From NCBI RefSeq assembly GCF_001188955.3, contig NZ_JPRF03000047.1:1-52494 (forward strand): a stretch of DNA of 52,494 nt, given 5' to 3'. The position numbers and the translations under genes were made by a program. Shown here one piece after another: positions 14,829-23,165 of this stretch. Position 1 is the first letter of the stretch; each line of letters starts with the position of its first letter. Under the pieces are notes generated by a model. It was given only the letters and a program-made list of their open reading frames with translations. It was not told the DNA's origin and made no database searches. Source of the stretch: Kitasatospora aureofaciens. GTDB lineage: Bacteria > Actinomycetota > Actinomycetes > Streptomycetales > Streptomycetaceae.

Positions 14829-16007
14829 ATGGGGTGGGCGATGGCGGTGACACGGCGACGGGTCGGCACGTCGGCGCTGCGGGCGGCGCAGTGGACCGCG
14901 GCCGGGGTGCTGGGCGGTACGGGCCTGCTCGGCCTGCTGCTGTTCGCGCTCGGCCGGGCACGGACCTGGCAGGCGCTCGGCGGCGGCCTGGTGGTGGCCG
15001 GGGCCTCGACGGTGCTGGGCGGCGCACTGGGCTTCCTGTTCGGGGTACCCCGGGTCAAGAGCGGTTCCGGTGAGCCGCAGGGCTCGTACGCGCCGAACAC
15101 CAATCTGGAGCAGGTCTCCGACTGGCTGACCAAGGTGCTGCTGGGCGTCGGGCTGACCCAGCTCGGCTCGCTCGGCGAGCGGCTGCACAAGCTCGGTGCG
15201 TCACTGGCGCCCGTACTCGGCGGCGGGGACGCCGCGGCGCCGTTCGCGGCCGCACTCGTGCTGCACTTCCTGGTCCTCGGTTTCCTGGCCGGCTGGCTGG
15301 TGACCAGGCTGGCGCTGCCGAGGGTGCTGACCGAGACCGACGAGGCGCTGGACCTCTTCCTGGCCGGGCAGGACCGCGACCGGCGGGGCGACAAGGTGGG
15401 CGCCGACGACCTGCGGGTGCGTGCGATGCAGCAGCTCGGCCTGCTCGGCGGCAGTGCCGGCCGGTCCGCCGCGCAGTTGCCGCCCGCCTCGGGTTCCCCG
15501 GCCGGGCCGGAGGGCGTGGTGGCGGAGGTCCGCTCGACCGCGAAGCGCTCTGCGCTGACCGCCGACCAGGTGCGGGCCCTCTTCGCGGACGGCACCGACG
15601 GCCGCCGGATCCAGGCGCTCGCGCTGATGCAGGGCGACCCGTCGCTGGCGGACCTGACGAGCCTGCTGGACGCGATCGAGCACCCGTGCTCGGGCTTCGA
15701 GCAGTACCACGCGTTGCTGGCCGCCCGCGGCCTGCTCTCCCGGCTGTCCGGCGCCGAGGCGCAGCGGCTGCGGGACGCGGTGGCGGCGCAGTTGGTCGAC
15801 CCGCAGGGCATTCCGTACGGGTCGGACCGCAGCTGGCTGGCGGAGAAGATCCTGTCCCGGCTGCCGGTGACGGCTTCCGTTCCGGCGCAGCCGACGGCTT
15901 CTGTCCCGGCGCAGCCGACGGTCGCCGTCCCTGTGCAGCAGGCGGTCGCCGCGGGGAGCGACGGGCCTGCGAGCTCTGCGCAGGCCCCGGGGGAACCGAA
16001 CTCCTAG
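14829..16007 (+). CDS. Membrane protein with GxLFGVPR / DWLTK module
   Basis: 392 aa. Two close N-terminal membrane helices are followed by GGALGFLFGVPRV, then NTNLEQVSDWLTKVLLGVGLTQL and a further helix (LVLHFLVLGFLAGWLV). This block recurs in bacterial membrane proteins thought to be linked to conflict or signalling systems such as those with pYEATS domains; that link is from memory of the family and unverified here. Residues ~180-340 are soluble and helical, without a recognised catalytic motif. The C-terminus has two near-identical ASVPAQPT repeats. It overlaps the convergent GNAT gene by 4 nt. Confidence 0.5.
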   Translation: MGWAMAVTRRRVGTSALRAAQWTAAGVLGGTGLLGLLLFALGRARTWQALGGGLVVAGASTVLGGALGFLFGVPRVKSGSGEPQGSYAPNTNLEQVSDWLTKVLLGVGLTQLGSLGERLHKLGASLAPVLGGGDAAAPFAAALVLHFLVLGFLAGWLVTRLALPRVLTETDEALDLFLAGQDRDRRGDKVGADDLRVRAMQQLGLLGGSAGRSAAQLPPASGSPAGPEGVVAEVRSTAKRSALTADQVRALFADGTDGRRIQALALMQGDPSLADLTSLLDAIEHPCSGFEQYHALLAARGLLSRLSGAEAQRLRDAVAAQLVDPQGIPYGSDRSWLAEKILSRLPVTASVPAQPTASVPAQPTVAVPVQQAVAAGSDGPASSAQAPGEPNS

Positions 16008-16507
16008 ACGGCGAAGCGCAGTTCGGGCTGCTCCCAGGGGGTCTTGGGCTGCGGCGGGCGGGTGCCGGTTAGCTCGGCGCCGACCTGGAGGTAGAAGCCC
16101 TCGGCGGGCGGGTGGGAGACGACCTCGACGGCCGTGATGCCGGCGGCCCGGGCGCGGTCGAGCATGTCGGTGATCAGCGCCCGCCCGATGCCCAGCCCCT
16201 GGGCCTCGTCGGCGACGAACATCAGGTCCAGTTCGGCCGGTTCGTGGATCAGCGCGTAGAAGCCGAGCAGCCGGTCGTCGGCGCGGTCCACGGCCATCCG
16301 GACTTCGTGGCGTTCGACGTAGTCGGGTTCCACGGCACAGCCGTCGATCATGGCGAAGTACACCCCGCGGTAGGCGCTGGAGGCCTGGATCAGGGCGGTG
16401 AGCCGGGCGCGGGTGAGGCCGAAGAGGGCGCAGTACTCGTCCAGTGGGCGGGAGGTGACCAGGACGCCCTGCTCCGGGGCGGACTCCTGGGCCGCGTCGG
16501 TGATCAC
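16004..16507 (-). CDS. GNAT-family N-acetyltransferase
   Basis: 167 aa. The acetyl-CoA-binding motif A is AELDLMFVADEAQGLGIGRALI, followed by MLDRARAAGITAVEVVSHPPAEGFYLQVGAEL, the usual beta5/alpha4/beta6 end of GNAT enzymes. Substrate unknown. GTG at 16507 is the first in-frame start of the open frame. Its 3' end overlaps the convergent membrane-protein gene by 4 nt. Confidence 0.85.
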   Translation of the reverse strand: MITDAAQESAPEQGVLVTSRPLDEYCALFGLTRARLTALIQASSAYRGVYFAMIDGCAVEPDYVERHEVRMAVDRADDRLLGFYALIHEPAELDLMFVADEAQGLGIGRALITDMLDRARAAGITAVEVVSHPPAEGFYLQVGAELTGTRPPQPKTPWEQPELRFAV

Positions 16508-16649
16508 CCGGCCATCCGAACACGGGACCGCCCCGCCCGCATCCGAAGCGCAGCCGGAAGCGGGCGGGGCGGGACCGGACCGGACGGGGCCGGTCAGGGC
16601 TGGGCCGGTAAGGGCGGGGCGGACCAGGGCGGGATGGAGCGGCTGGGGC

Positions 16650-17384
16650 TCAGCGGCCGAGCAGCCCGCGGGCGGCGGCCCGGTTGACGCTGGTCAGGCC
16701 GTGGACCAGCCGCGCGGTGAGGAAGACCAGCAGCACCCCGACCACCGAGGTCGCGACGATCTGCCAGGTGCCCTGGACGTAGTAGGCGTGCCGGACGTGG
16801 TGGCTGTCGGTGTAGTCGAACAGCTGGTAGCCCGGCCAGGAGGTGTAGTGCGGGAAGACCCACTGGTAGAGCGGGTAGAGCGCCATCGCCCAGCCGAGCA
16901 CCAGGAACGTCAGGGTCATCACGAAGCTGAACACCGCCCAGGGGAACATCACCAGCTGGTACAGCGCGGCCTTCCAGCCCGCCCCGTCGGCCAGCCGGGC
17001 GGTGATCGCGCCCCAGTTGCCCGGGCGCACCTGGCGCACCGGCGCCGGGCCTGGCACGTCGAGGGCGAGCATCCCGCGCACCCGGGCCCGCTCCGCCCGG
17101 CCGAGGCCCCGGGCGGCGCTGGTGAGGCCGGCCAGCACCGGCAGGCCGAGGACGGTGACGAAGGTGCCCACGCCGAGCGAGAACAGGGTGACCGCAACGG
17201 TGAAGCCGACGATCGCCACCGGCAGGCCGGTGAGCGTGTAGCCGACCTCGCGGTAGTACTGCCCGGAGAACGGAGCCCGCCAGAAGCCCGGCGGCTGCTC
17301 GGTGCGGCGGGCCCGGGCCGGGCGGGTCCCGTCGCCGTAACCGTCCGGGCCGTCCCACTCCTGCCCCAGCGTGCTGTTGCTCAT
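16650..17384 (-). CDS. Integral membrane 'sensor' domain protein
   Basis: 244 aa. A charged N-terminus is followed by a FWRAPFSGQYYREVGYTLTGLP entry and paired hydrophobic helices (IVGFTVAVTLFSLGVG; VTVLGLPVLAGL), then a second pair (LYQLVMFPWAVFSFVM; LTFLVLGWAMALYPL) and a last helix near the C-terminus (IVATSVVGVLLVFLTARL). This matches the 'putative sensor' module often fused to actinobacterial histidine kinases, here standing alone. No kinase gene is adjacent. ATG at 17384 follows GGGAG closely. Confidence 0.7.
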   Translation of the reverse strand: MSNSTLGQEWDGPDGYGDGTRPARARRTEQPPGFWRAPFSGQYYREVGYTLTGLPVAIVGFTVAVTLFSLGVGTFVTVLGLPVLAGLTSAARGLGRAERARVRGMLALDVPGPAPVRQVRPGNWGAITARLADGAGWKAALYQLVMFPWAVFSFVMTLTFLVLGWAMALYPLYQWVFPHYTSWPGYQLFDYTDSHHVRHAYYVQGTWQIVATSVVGVLLVFLTARLVHGLTSVNRAAARGLLGR

Positions 17385-17500
17385 CTCCCGGCCCCCGGCC
17401 CCTCGTTGTCCTGTCGCGGTCTCTTCCGTGCTGACGGACTCCAGTCTGGCCGGAACGCCGCCCGGACGGCATCCGGCGGACCGGCGGACGAGGGGTGGGG

Positions 17501-18088
17501 TTAACCCCCCGGCGGCGGAACGGGCGGACCGGTCCACTCGTCGGCGAGCAGCGAGTACTGGTACGAGTCGGACCAGACGCCGCCCTTGTACAGGTCGTGC
17601 CGGGCCCGCCCCTCCAGCTGGAAGCCGAGTTTGGTGAGCACCTTGGCCGAGGCCGCGTTGTCCACGTCGACCCGGGCGACCAGCCGGTGCAGCCCCAGCG
17701 GGCCGAAGGAGAGTTCGCAGAGCAGCCCGGCGATCTCGCCCGCGTAGCCGCGGCCCCACACCGGGCGGCTCAGCACGTAACCGAGGTACGCCGAGCGGTA
17801 CTTGCCGAGGGTGAGGCTGGCGTGCGCGATCGGCAGCGCGTCCTCCGGGTCCTCGGCGTCCTCGCGCCGGACGACCGCGAGCCGGTAGGTGTCCCGCTCC
17901 TCGGCCATCGCTTCCTCCAGGTAGAGCTCGATCTGGTCGGCGCAGGTCTCGCGGTCGCGCGGCTCGAAGGGGAGGTAGCGGGTCACCTCCGGGTCGCCGT
18001 ACAGCGCGTGCAACGCGTCCACTTCCGCCGGGGTGTGGTGGTACTCGCGGACGGCGAGCCGGGGGCCGGTGAGGCGTACGGGGACCAT
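17501..18088 (-). CDS. RimJ/RimL-type GNAT acetyltransferase
   Basis: 195 aa. It starts VPVRLTGPRLAVREY and contains GYVLSRPVWGRGYAGEIAGLL (acetyl-CoA loop RGYAG), LHRLVARVDVDNAASAKVLTKLGF and a terminal SDSYQYSLLADEW. This is the standard RimJ/RimL layout acting on protein N-termini or small molecules. ATG at 18088 is used because the upstream frame extension is not family-like. It is divergent from the gene at 18131, with only 42 bp between start codons. Confidence 0.85.
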   Translation of the reverse strand: MVPVRLTGPRLAVREYHHTPAEVDALHALYGDPEVTRYLPFEPRDRETCADQIELYLEEAMAEERDTYRLAVVRREDAEDPEDALPIAHASLTLGKYRSAYLGYVLSRPVWGRGYAGEIAGLLCELSFGPLGLHRLVARVDVDNAASAKVLTKLGFQLEGRARHDLYKGGVWSDSYQYSLLADEWTGPPVPPPGG

Positions 18089-18130
18089 GGCTGCCGACCC
18101 TACCCCCGTCCGGCGGCTACCGTTCGGAAT

Positions 18131-19009
18131 ATGAACGACGAAGACCTGCGGCTCGCCCCGCGCACCAGGGCCGCCGACCTGCTCACCTGGGCGGCGGCAG
18201 CCGGGCACGACCGCGCGCCGGTGGCCGAGGCACCGCTGCGCACGGTGCTGGCGCTGCTGGAGCTGGGCGAGAGCAGGATGCACGACGGCTGGCCCGAACT
18301 GACTTCCGACGCTGTGGAGCACCTGCTGTACGAACGCCTCCACCTCTACGTCCAACCCGCGCCGGAGGACGACCCGCTCGCGTACGGCGACGCCGTACGG
18401 CTGCTGGTCGACCACCAGCGGGCGGCGAAACGGCTCAACGCCAAGCGGCAGGAGCGGCTGCACGCCGAGGCCGAGTGGCAGGGTGAGGTCGCGGCCGGGC
18501 TGCTGCGCCGCGCCGACCTGGTGACCTGGCCCCGGCTGTACGCGGTGCTGCTGCACGCGCACGGGGTGGACGTGACGGACCCCGCGGCCGTCCGGGAGTG
18601 GCTGACCGGCTTCGCCGGCCTCGACGAGGAGCAGCGGCTGGCCGGGTACGAGGCGCTGGTACCGACCGGCTGGCTGGACGAGCCGGACGAGCAGGGCTGG
18701 GGACCGGGCCGGGTGCTGTCGGTCGGCATGGCCACCGACGGGGCGCGGCGGCTGCTGGAGCAGGGCCTGATGCGGCGCAGCTACCGCAACCTGGCCGAGC
18801 TGACCGCGCTGGGGCGGCCGATGCCGGAGGAACTGGCCGGGGACTTCGAGGAGTTCGAGGCGGCGGCCGCCGAGGTGGCACTCGACCTGATCGGCGAGTG
18901 GACGGTGCCCGGGCTGCCGCGGCTGCTGGTGGAGGAGTTCCCGGAGCTCGCCCCGGAGCCGGGGGCGGAGGAGATCGACGCGTACCTGGCGCAGCTGCCG
19001 CCGGAGTGA
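18131..19009 (+). CDS. Conserved hypothetical protein
   Basis: 292 aa, soluble, strongly acidic and helix-rich (NDEDLRLAPRTRAADLLTWA; DEEQRLAGYEALVPTGWLDEP; EEFEAAAAEVALDLIGEW). I recognise no domain or catalytic motif. ATG at 18131. It ends in a ~150-bp gap with repeated GCCCGTTACG-like words before the M23 gene. Function unknown. Confidence 0.75.
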   Translation: MNDEDLRLAPRTRAADLLTWAAAAGHDRAPVAEAPLRTVLALLELGESRMHDGWPELTSDAVEHLLYERLHLYVQPAPEDDPLAYGDAVRLLVDHQRAAKRLNAKRQERLHAEAEWQGEVAAGLLRRADLVTWPRLYAVLLHAHGVDVTDPAAVREWLTGFAGLDEEQRLAGYEALVPTGWLDEPDEQGWGPGRVLSVGMATDGARRLLEQGLMRRSYRNLAELTALGRPMPEELAGDFEEFEAAAAEVALDLIGEWTVPGLPRLLVEEFPELAPEPGAEEIDAYLAQLPPE

Positions 19010-19162
19010 GGTGCGGGAGGGGCCCCGGGCGTTCGCGGCCCGGGGCCCCTCCCTTTCGAGCCCGTTACGGGTTTCCGGTCCGGTTACGGGCTCTCCGGGC
19101 CCGCTACGGCTTTTCCGAACCCGTTACGACTTTGCCGGGCCCGTTACGAGTTTTCCGGCCCG

Positions 19163-20062
19163 TTACGGGTTGAGGCCGTGCTGCTGGAGCCAGGGCTCCG
19201 GGTCGACCGGGGCGCCGCCGCCCGGGCGGACCTCCAGGTGCAGGTGCGGGCCGGTGACGTTGCCGGTCGCGCCGACCTTGCCGATCTGCTGGCCGGAGGT
19301 GACCTCGCCCGAGCCCTTGATGATCGAGGACAGGTGGCAGTACCAGATCTCGGTGCCGTCGGGCAGGGTCTCGACGATCCGGTAGCCGTACGCGCCGGAC
19401 CAGCCGGCCGAGGTGATGGTGCCCTGGCCGACCGCGTAGACCGCGGTGCCGGTGTCGGCGGCGAAGTCCAGGCCGGTGTGCAGGTGGGCCCAGTAACGGG
19501 CGCTCTGGCCGTAGTGGGCGGAGAGGTTGTAGTCCTTGACCGGCAGGGTGAGGGCGGCGGCCTTGGCCCGCTCGGCCTCCTCGGCGGCGCGCTTGGCCTC
19601 GGCCTCCTTGGCCGCGGCCTTGGCCTCGGCCTCCTGGGCGGCCTGCAGCCGAGCGCTCTCCTCGGCGGCGGTGCGCTGGCTGTCGGCCTGCTGCTGGATG
19701 CGGGCGGCGAGTGCGAGGCCCGGGTCGGCGGCCAGGGCGACCGGGGTCTCGTCCGGCGCCTCGACGGCGGGCGCGGCGGCCGGGGTCGCGGCGGCGAAGC
19801 CGGTGGCGCCCAGGGTGGCGGCGACGGCGGTGACGCCGAGCAGCGGGGAGGCACCACGGGTCTGACGCGGCAGCCGGTGGCGGCTGGACTCGGCCTCCGG
19901 GGCGAAGGGGTCGCCGTGACCGGCGGTGCCTGCAGCGCCGGCATGGTCGGAGCCGCGGGCCGCGGAGTCGCGCGCCTCGGAGCCGTTCGGGCCGGGGTGG
20001 TCGAGGAGCTGGGTGCCAGCTGCGGGACCGGCCGGGTGTGCCGGGGTGTGCGTCGACGCCAC
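19163..20062 (-). CDS. Secreted M23 (LytM-type) peptidoglycan endopeptidase
   Basis: 299 aa. An N-terminal spacer and a signal/anchor-like hydrophobic segment (GVTAVAATLGATGFAAATPAAA) precede an Ala/Glu/Lys coiled-coil region (~140-180). The C-terminal M23 domain has zinc motifs HLHTGLDFA (HxxxD) and GPHLHLEV (HLH). It cleaves peptide cross-links in peptidoglycan. GTG at 20062 was chosen over ATG at 20161 because GGAAAGGAG lies 10 nt upstream and because the longer frame would translate the riboswitch. The c-di-AMP riboswitch in its leader links cell-wall remodelling to that nucleotide. Confidence 0.9.
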   Translation of the reverse strand: MASTHTPAHPAGPAAGTQLLDHPGPNGSEARDSAARGSDHAGAAGTAGHGDPFAPEAESSRHRLPRQTRGASPLLGVTAVAATLGATGFAAATPAAAPAVEAPDETPVALAADPGLALAARIQQQADSQRTAAEESARLQAAQEAEAKAAAKEAEAKRAAEEAERAKAAALTLPVKDYNLSAHYGQSARYWAHLHTGLDFAADTGTAVYAVGQGTITSAGWSGAYGYRIVETLPDGTEIWYCHLSSIIKGSGEVTSGQQIGKVGATGNVTGPHLHLEVRPGGGAPVDPEPWLQQHGLNP

Positions 20063-20088
20063 GGAGGCGCGCTCCTTTCCTTCCTTCG

Positions 20089-20226
20089 CGCCTACCGGGT
20101 TAGCTGACGGGTTCGGAGCAGGAAGGTCTCCTACGGCCGGGCCGGAGCCCCGCCGATTCACCCCAGGAACGTGGTTCCCCGGCTCCCTGACCTGCCCGGA
20201 GGCCGGCCGGCGGGATTAGGCGACGG
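20089..20226 (-). promoter_or_regulatory. c-di-AMP riboswitch (ydaO-yuaA type)
   Basis: Read on the minus strand, the leader of the M23 gene carries the conserved ydaO blocks in order: CGCCTAATCCC, GCCGGGGAACCA, TGGGGTGAATC, GGAGACCTTCC, CCGAACCCGTCAGCTAACC and CGGTAGGCG. In Streptomyces this class sits before rpf and other wall-hydrolase genes, and c-di-AMP binding lowers their expression. The 3' edge is ~27 nt before the GTG start. Confidence 0.9.
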
Positions 20227-20377
20227 CGCACGGTGCCGTCTGGGTACGGCGTTGACGACCGCGCTGCGTTATCAAACGTTAATCCTAGGAGGCCCTGATT
20301 CCAAGCCATCCGTCCGCGACGGCCGGGACACAGGTGATCGGACGTCAACGAACGACCCCTCAGCCGCCCGGCCCATC

Positions 20378-20393
20378 TGAGTACTCCTACTCA
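20378..20393. promoter_or_regulatory. Inverted repeat upstream of the YiaA-like gene
   Basis: TGAGTA (20378-20383), CTCC, TACTCA (20388-20393), a perfect operator-like palindrome 36 bp before the ATG at 20429. The right arm may double as a -10 (TACTCA). Confidence 0.5.
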
Positions 20394-20428
20394 TGTGCAC
20401 CCCGGCCGCCCCGCCGCATCCTGGCGCC

Positions 20429-20719
20429 ATGAACGCACCGATGCAGTCACGCACCACGGCCGCGTACCACGTCCAGGCCATCCTCTCCTTCGCCATCTCC
20501 GGCACGGCCCTCGCCGCCGGGATCGCCTACCTGCCCGTCGGCGGCTGGACCCGGGCCTTCCTCGGGATCGGCCTCCTCTACACCGTCACGTCCTCGTTCA
20601 CGCTGGCCAAGGTCATCCGGGACCGGCAGGAGTCCTCGGACACCGTCGCCCGGGTCGACCAGGCCCGGCTGGAGAAGCTGCTGAGCGAGCACGACCCGTT
20701 CAAGGTCGAGGGGGTCTGA
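20429..20719 (+). CDS. YiaA/YiaB-like small inner-membrane protein
   Basis: 96 aa with two membrane helices: QAILSFAISGTALAAGIAYL and AFLGIGLLYTVTSSFTLAKV. This is the two-helix YiaAB layout, followed by a soluble Arg/Glu-rich tail. Function is unknown in the family. ATG at 20429 is preferred over GTG at 20393 because the latter lies in the palindrome. No clear SD is present. Confidence 0.8.
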   Translation: MNAPMQSRTTAAYHVQAILSFAISGTALAAGIAYLPVGGWTRAFLGIGLLYTVTSSFTLAKVIRDRQESSDTVARVDQARLEKLLSEHDPFKVEGV

Positions 20720-20760
20720 GCGGCGCCCGCTCCCCGGGTCGCGGACCACCGCGAGGGTTA

Positions 20761-20789
20761 TTGACGGCTAAGGCTATTAGCCGTAGCTT
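20761..20789 (+). promoter_or_regulatory. Promoter with embedded palindromic operator (hydrolase-tetR operon)
   Basis: TTGACG (20761-20766), 17-bp spacer, TAGCTT (20784-20789). The palindrome ACGGCTAA (20764-20771)/TTAGCCGT (20777-20784) fills the spacer and touches both boxes. This is where a TetR repressor would block RNA polymerase, and a TetR gene is the second gene of the operon. Confidence 0.75.
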
Positions 20790-20831
20790 TATGGCTATCG
20801 GCAGCAGCGAGCGAGCCCGTGGAGGCCCACC

Positions 20832-21656
20832 ATGAACGGCACCATCACCCCGAGCACCCAGTACCTCGACGTCCCCGGCGGCCGCCTCGCGTACGACGAC
20901 ACCCGGCAGGGCGCCGGCACCCCCGTCGTCCTGCTCCCCGGGATGCTCGACTCCCGCCGCGCCTACCGGCACCTGCACCCGCTGCTCACGGTCGCCGGGC
21001 GCCGGGTCATCACCATGGACCTGCGGGGCTTCGGCGAGTCCTCGATCGTCTGGGACGACTACAGCCCCTCTGCCGTCGCCACCGACGTCCTCGCCCTGCT
21101 CGACCACCTCGGCATCGAGCGGGCCGTCCTGGTCGGGCAGTCCTACACCGGGGCGACGGTCGTCAAGCTCGCCGGGGACGCGCCCCAGCGGGTCGCCGGG
21201 ATCGCGCTCATCGACGCCTTCGTCGAGCAGCGGGCGAACGCCCTCATGAAGGGCGTCATGGCCGTCATGGGCGCCGCGATGGTCCGGTGGCCCGCGGTCT
21301 GGGGCTACTACCTCCGCAAGATGGCCTTCCCCGGCCCCCGGCCCGCTGACCTCGACACCTATGTGGACGGACTGGTCGCCGCCCTGCACACCCCCGGCCG
21401 CAGGACCGCCACCCGCGGCCACGTCAACGGCGACTCCGCCCCGATCGGCTGGAGCGCGGCCGTCCGCTGCCCCGCCCTCGTGCTGATGGGCAGCAAGGAC
21501 CCCGACTTCCCCCGGCCCGAGGCAGTCGCCGACCTCCAGGCCGAGAAGCTCGGCGCGCGGAAGATCATGATCGAGGGGTCCGGGCACTACCCGATGGCCG
21601 ACAACCCGCAGGCCGTCGCCGACGCGCTGCTGCCCTTCCTCGCCGAACTCGCCTGA
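20832..21656 (+). CDS. Alpha/beta hydrolase
   Basis: 274 aa, full-length fold: oxyanion segment LLPGMLDSR, MDLRGFGESS, nucleophile elbow VGQSYTGA (Ser), acid loop LMGSKDPDFP, and catalytic His in GSGHYPMADNP. It resembles haloperoxidase-type or esterase hydrolases; substrate unknown. It is probably induced by the ligand of the TetR regulator encoded 25 bp downstream. Confidence 0.88.
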   Translation: MNGTITPSTQYLDVPGGRLAYDDTRQGAGTPVVLLPGMLDSRRAYRHLHPLLTVAGRRVITMDLRGFGESSIVWDDYSPSAVATDVLALLDHLGIERAVLVGQSYTGATVVKLAGDAPQRVAGIALIDAFVEQRANALMKGVMAVMGAAMVRWPAVWGYYLRKMAFPGPRPADLDTYVDGLVAALHTPGRRTATRGHVNGDSAPIGWSAAVRCPALVLMGSKDPDFPRPEAVADLQAEKLGARKIMIEGSGHYPMADNPQAVADALLPFLAELA

Positions 21657-21681
21657 ACCCGCCTGCTGGAGAACCAGAACC

Positions 21682-22260
21682 ATGCCCCGCGTAGGACTGA
21701 CCCCCGACCAGGTCGTCGACCACGCCCTCGCCCTCATCGACGACCAGGGCACCGAAGCCCTCACCCTCGCCTCCGTCGCCGCCCGCGCCGGAGTCGCCAC
21801 CCCCTCGCTGTACAAGCACGTCAGCGGCGGCCTCACCGAACTCCGACGGCTCATCGCCGTCCGGGTCACCGAGGAACTCGCCGACCGGCTCGCGGAAGCC
21901 GCGGTCGGCCGCAGCGGGGACGACGCCGTCACCGCCCTCCTGCGCGCCTACCAGGCATACGCCACCGCACACCCGCACCGCTACGCCGCTCTCCCCCAGG
22001 CCCCCCAACCCGACGAGGACCTCACCAAGGCGGCCACCCGCCTCGTCGGCGTCATCATCGCCGTCCTCCGCGGCTACGGCCTCGACGGCCCCGAAGTGAT
22101 CCACGCCGCCCGCACCGTCCGCTCCCTGGCCCACGGCTTCGCCGCCCTCTCCATCACCGGCGCCTTCCAACTCACCGAAGACCTCACCACCACCCACAAC
22201 CGCCTCATCACCACCCTCATCACGGGCCTCCACTCATGGCCGAAGTCAGAGGAGCAGTGA
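21682..22260 (+). CDS. TetR-family regulator of the hydrolase operon
   Basis: 192 aa. The N-terminal HTH is VVDHALALIDDQGTEALTLA then VAARAGVATPSLYKHV, the canonical TetR DNA-binding layout. The C-terminal part (HPHRYAALPQAP; RSLAHGFAALSITGAF) is of the WHG/TetR_C_33 kind. Co-transcribed 25 bp after the hydrolase, with GGAG upstream, it most likely represses its own operon through the palindrome at 20764-20784. Confidence 0.88.
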   Translation: MPRVGLTPDQVVDHALALIDDQGTEALTLASVAARAGVATPSLYKHVSGGLTELRRLIAVRVTEELADRLAEAAVGRSGDDAVTALLRAYQAYATAHPHRYAALPQAPQPDEDLTKAATRLVGVIIAVLRGYGLDGPEVIHAARTVRSLAHGFAALSITGAFQLTEDLTTTHNRLITTLITGLHSWPKSEEQ

Positions 22261-22329
22261 GCCGCCCCCGCCCGCACCACCCGAAACCCGGGCCGACTTC
22301 CAGCACTCCCCCCGCGCGACCAACCACCC

Positions 22330-23125
22330 GCCAACGCCGCGGCAGCAGAAACGACCTCCCGCACGAAAGACACACCGACGCACAAGCGCGTGAGAAGTCG
22401 GCCCCATCGACTTCCCATGCCTCACCTGCCGGCTGACGCCGCAGCGCGAACCACCGGAGTCGGCAGAACCTCCCCCACGCCGAAGGCACGCAGCAGCGGA
22501 CGAACAGGCGAAAAGTCGGCCTCGCCGACTTTCAGCGCTCCTCCCGTGCGGCCCAGCACCCGCTGACGCCGCAGGTGCAGAAGCGGCCTCGCGTGGAAGA
22601 CACGCACCGGCGAGCGACGGTGTGGCCCGGCCGACACTCTGCTTCTCACTGCCCGACGCACCAACCATCCGACGCCGCAGCGGTGGACGCGGGAGTCAGC
22701 GGAAACGACCCTCCGCGCGGATGGCGCGCGCTTTCGGGTGAGCTCGGGAACGACCGACCTCATCGACCGCCCGCACATCACGCGCCCGGCGGGCCCGGCG
22801 GGCTGACGCAACGAGGACAGCCTCCCTCGCCGGACGACACCTGCTGGCCGACGAGCGCGAGAAGTCGACTCCTTCGACTTCTCGCGCCTCGCCTGGCTGG
22901 CGAACCCTCGGCTGACGCCGCAGCGGGGTGGGACGGCGGTGAGTTCGGTTTCCGGCGCGGATGGGCGCGGCGGCCGGGGAAGCCGGTCCTGTCCACTGGG
23001 CGCGCCTGGCTGACGGCGCAGCCGTGAGGGGTGGGGTGTGGGGGCGGGTGTGCGGTGGCGGGGGAGTGGGTGGCAAAGCGGCCCTTTCGGGCTGAGGTGT
23101 CCGGCCGGGGCGGCTGACCGCGCAG
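22330..23125. repeat. Array of ~8 degenerate 98-134-bp repeats with internal hairpins
   Basis: The landmark GCTGACGCCGCAG, exact or with a few changes, recurs at about 22331, 22432, 22562, 22668, 22802, 22911, 23009 and 23113. Between landmarks, shared words appear (CGACTTC, GAAACGACC, CGCGCGGA). Inverted repeats sit at the same place in several units: GAAGTCG/CGACTTC (22394-22414), AAAGTCGGC-CTC-GCCGACTTT (22512-22532), and a perfect 14-bp stem GCGCGAGAAGTCGA/TCGACTTCTCGCGC (22855-22887). No gene is credible in the 870-bp gap. Confidence 0.8.
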
Positions 23126-23165
23126 ACGTGAGGGGGTGGGGAGGGGGCGGCCGTCGGGGGTGGGA

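Noticed and set aside
16508..16649. GC-rich repetitive gap as a possible element
   Set aside because: It consists of irregular GGGCCGG/GGGCGGG words without a consistent period or a strong stem; probably composition only.
22330..23125. CRISPR array
   Set aside because: Units are 98-134 bp and degenerate, there are no uniform 30-40-bp spacers and no cas genes; the similarity spreads over the whole unit.
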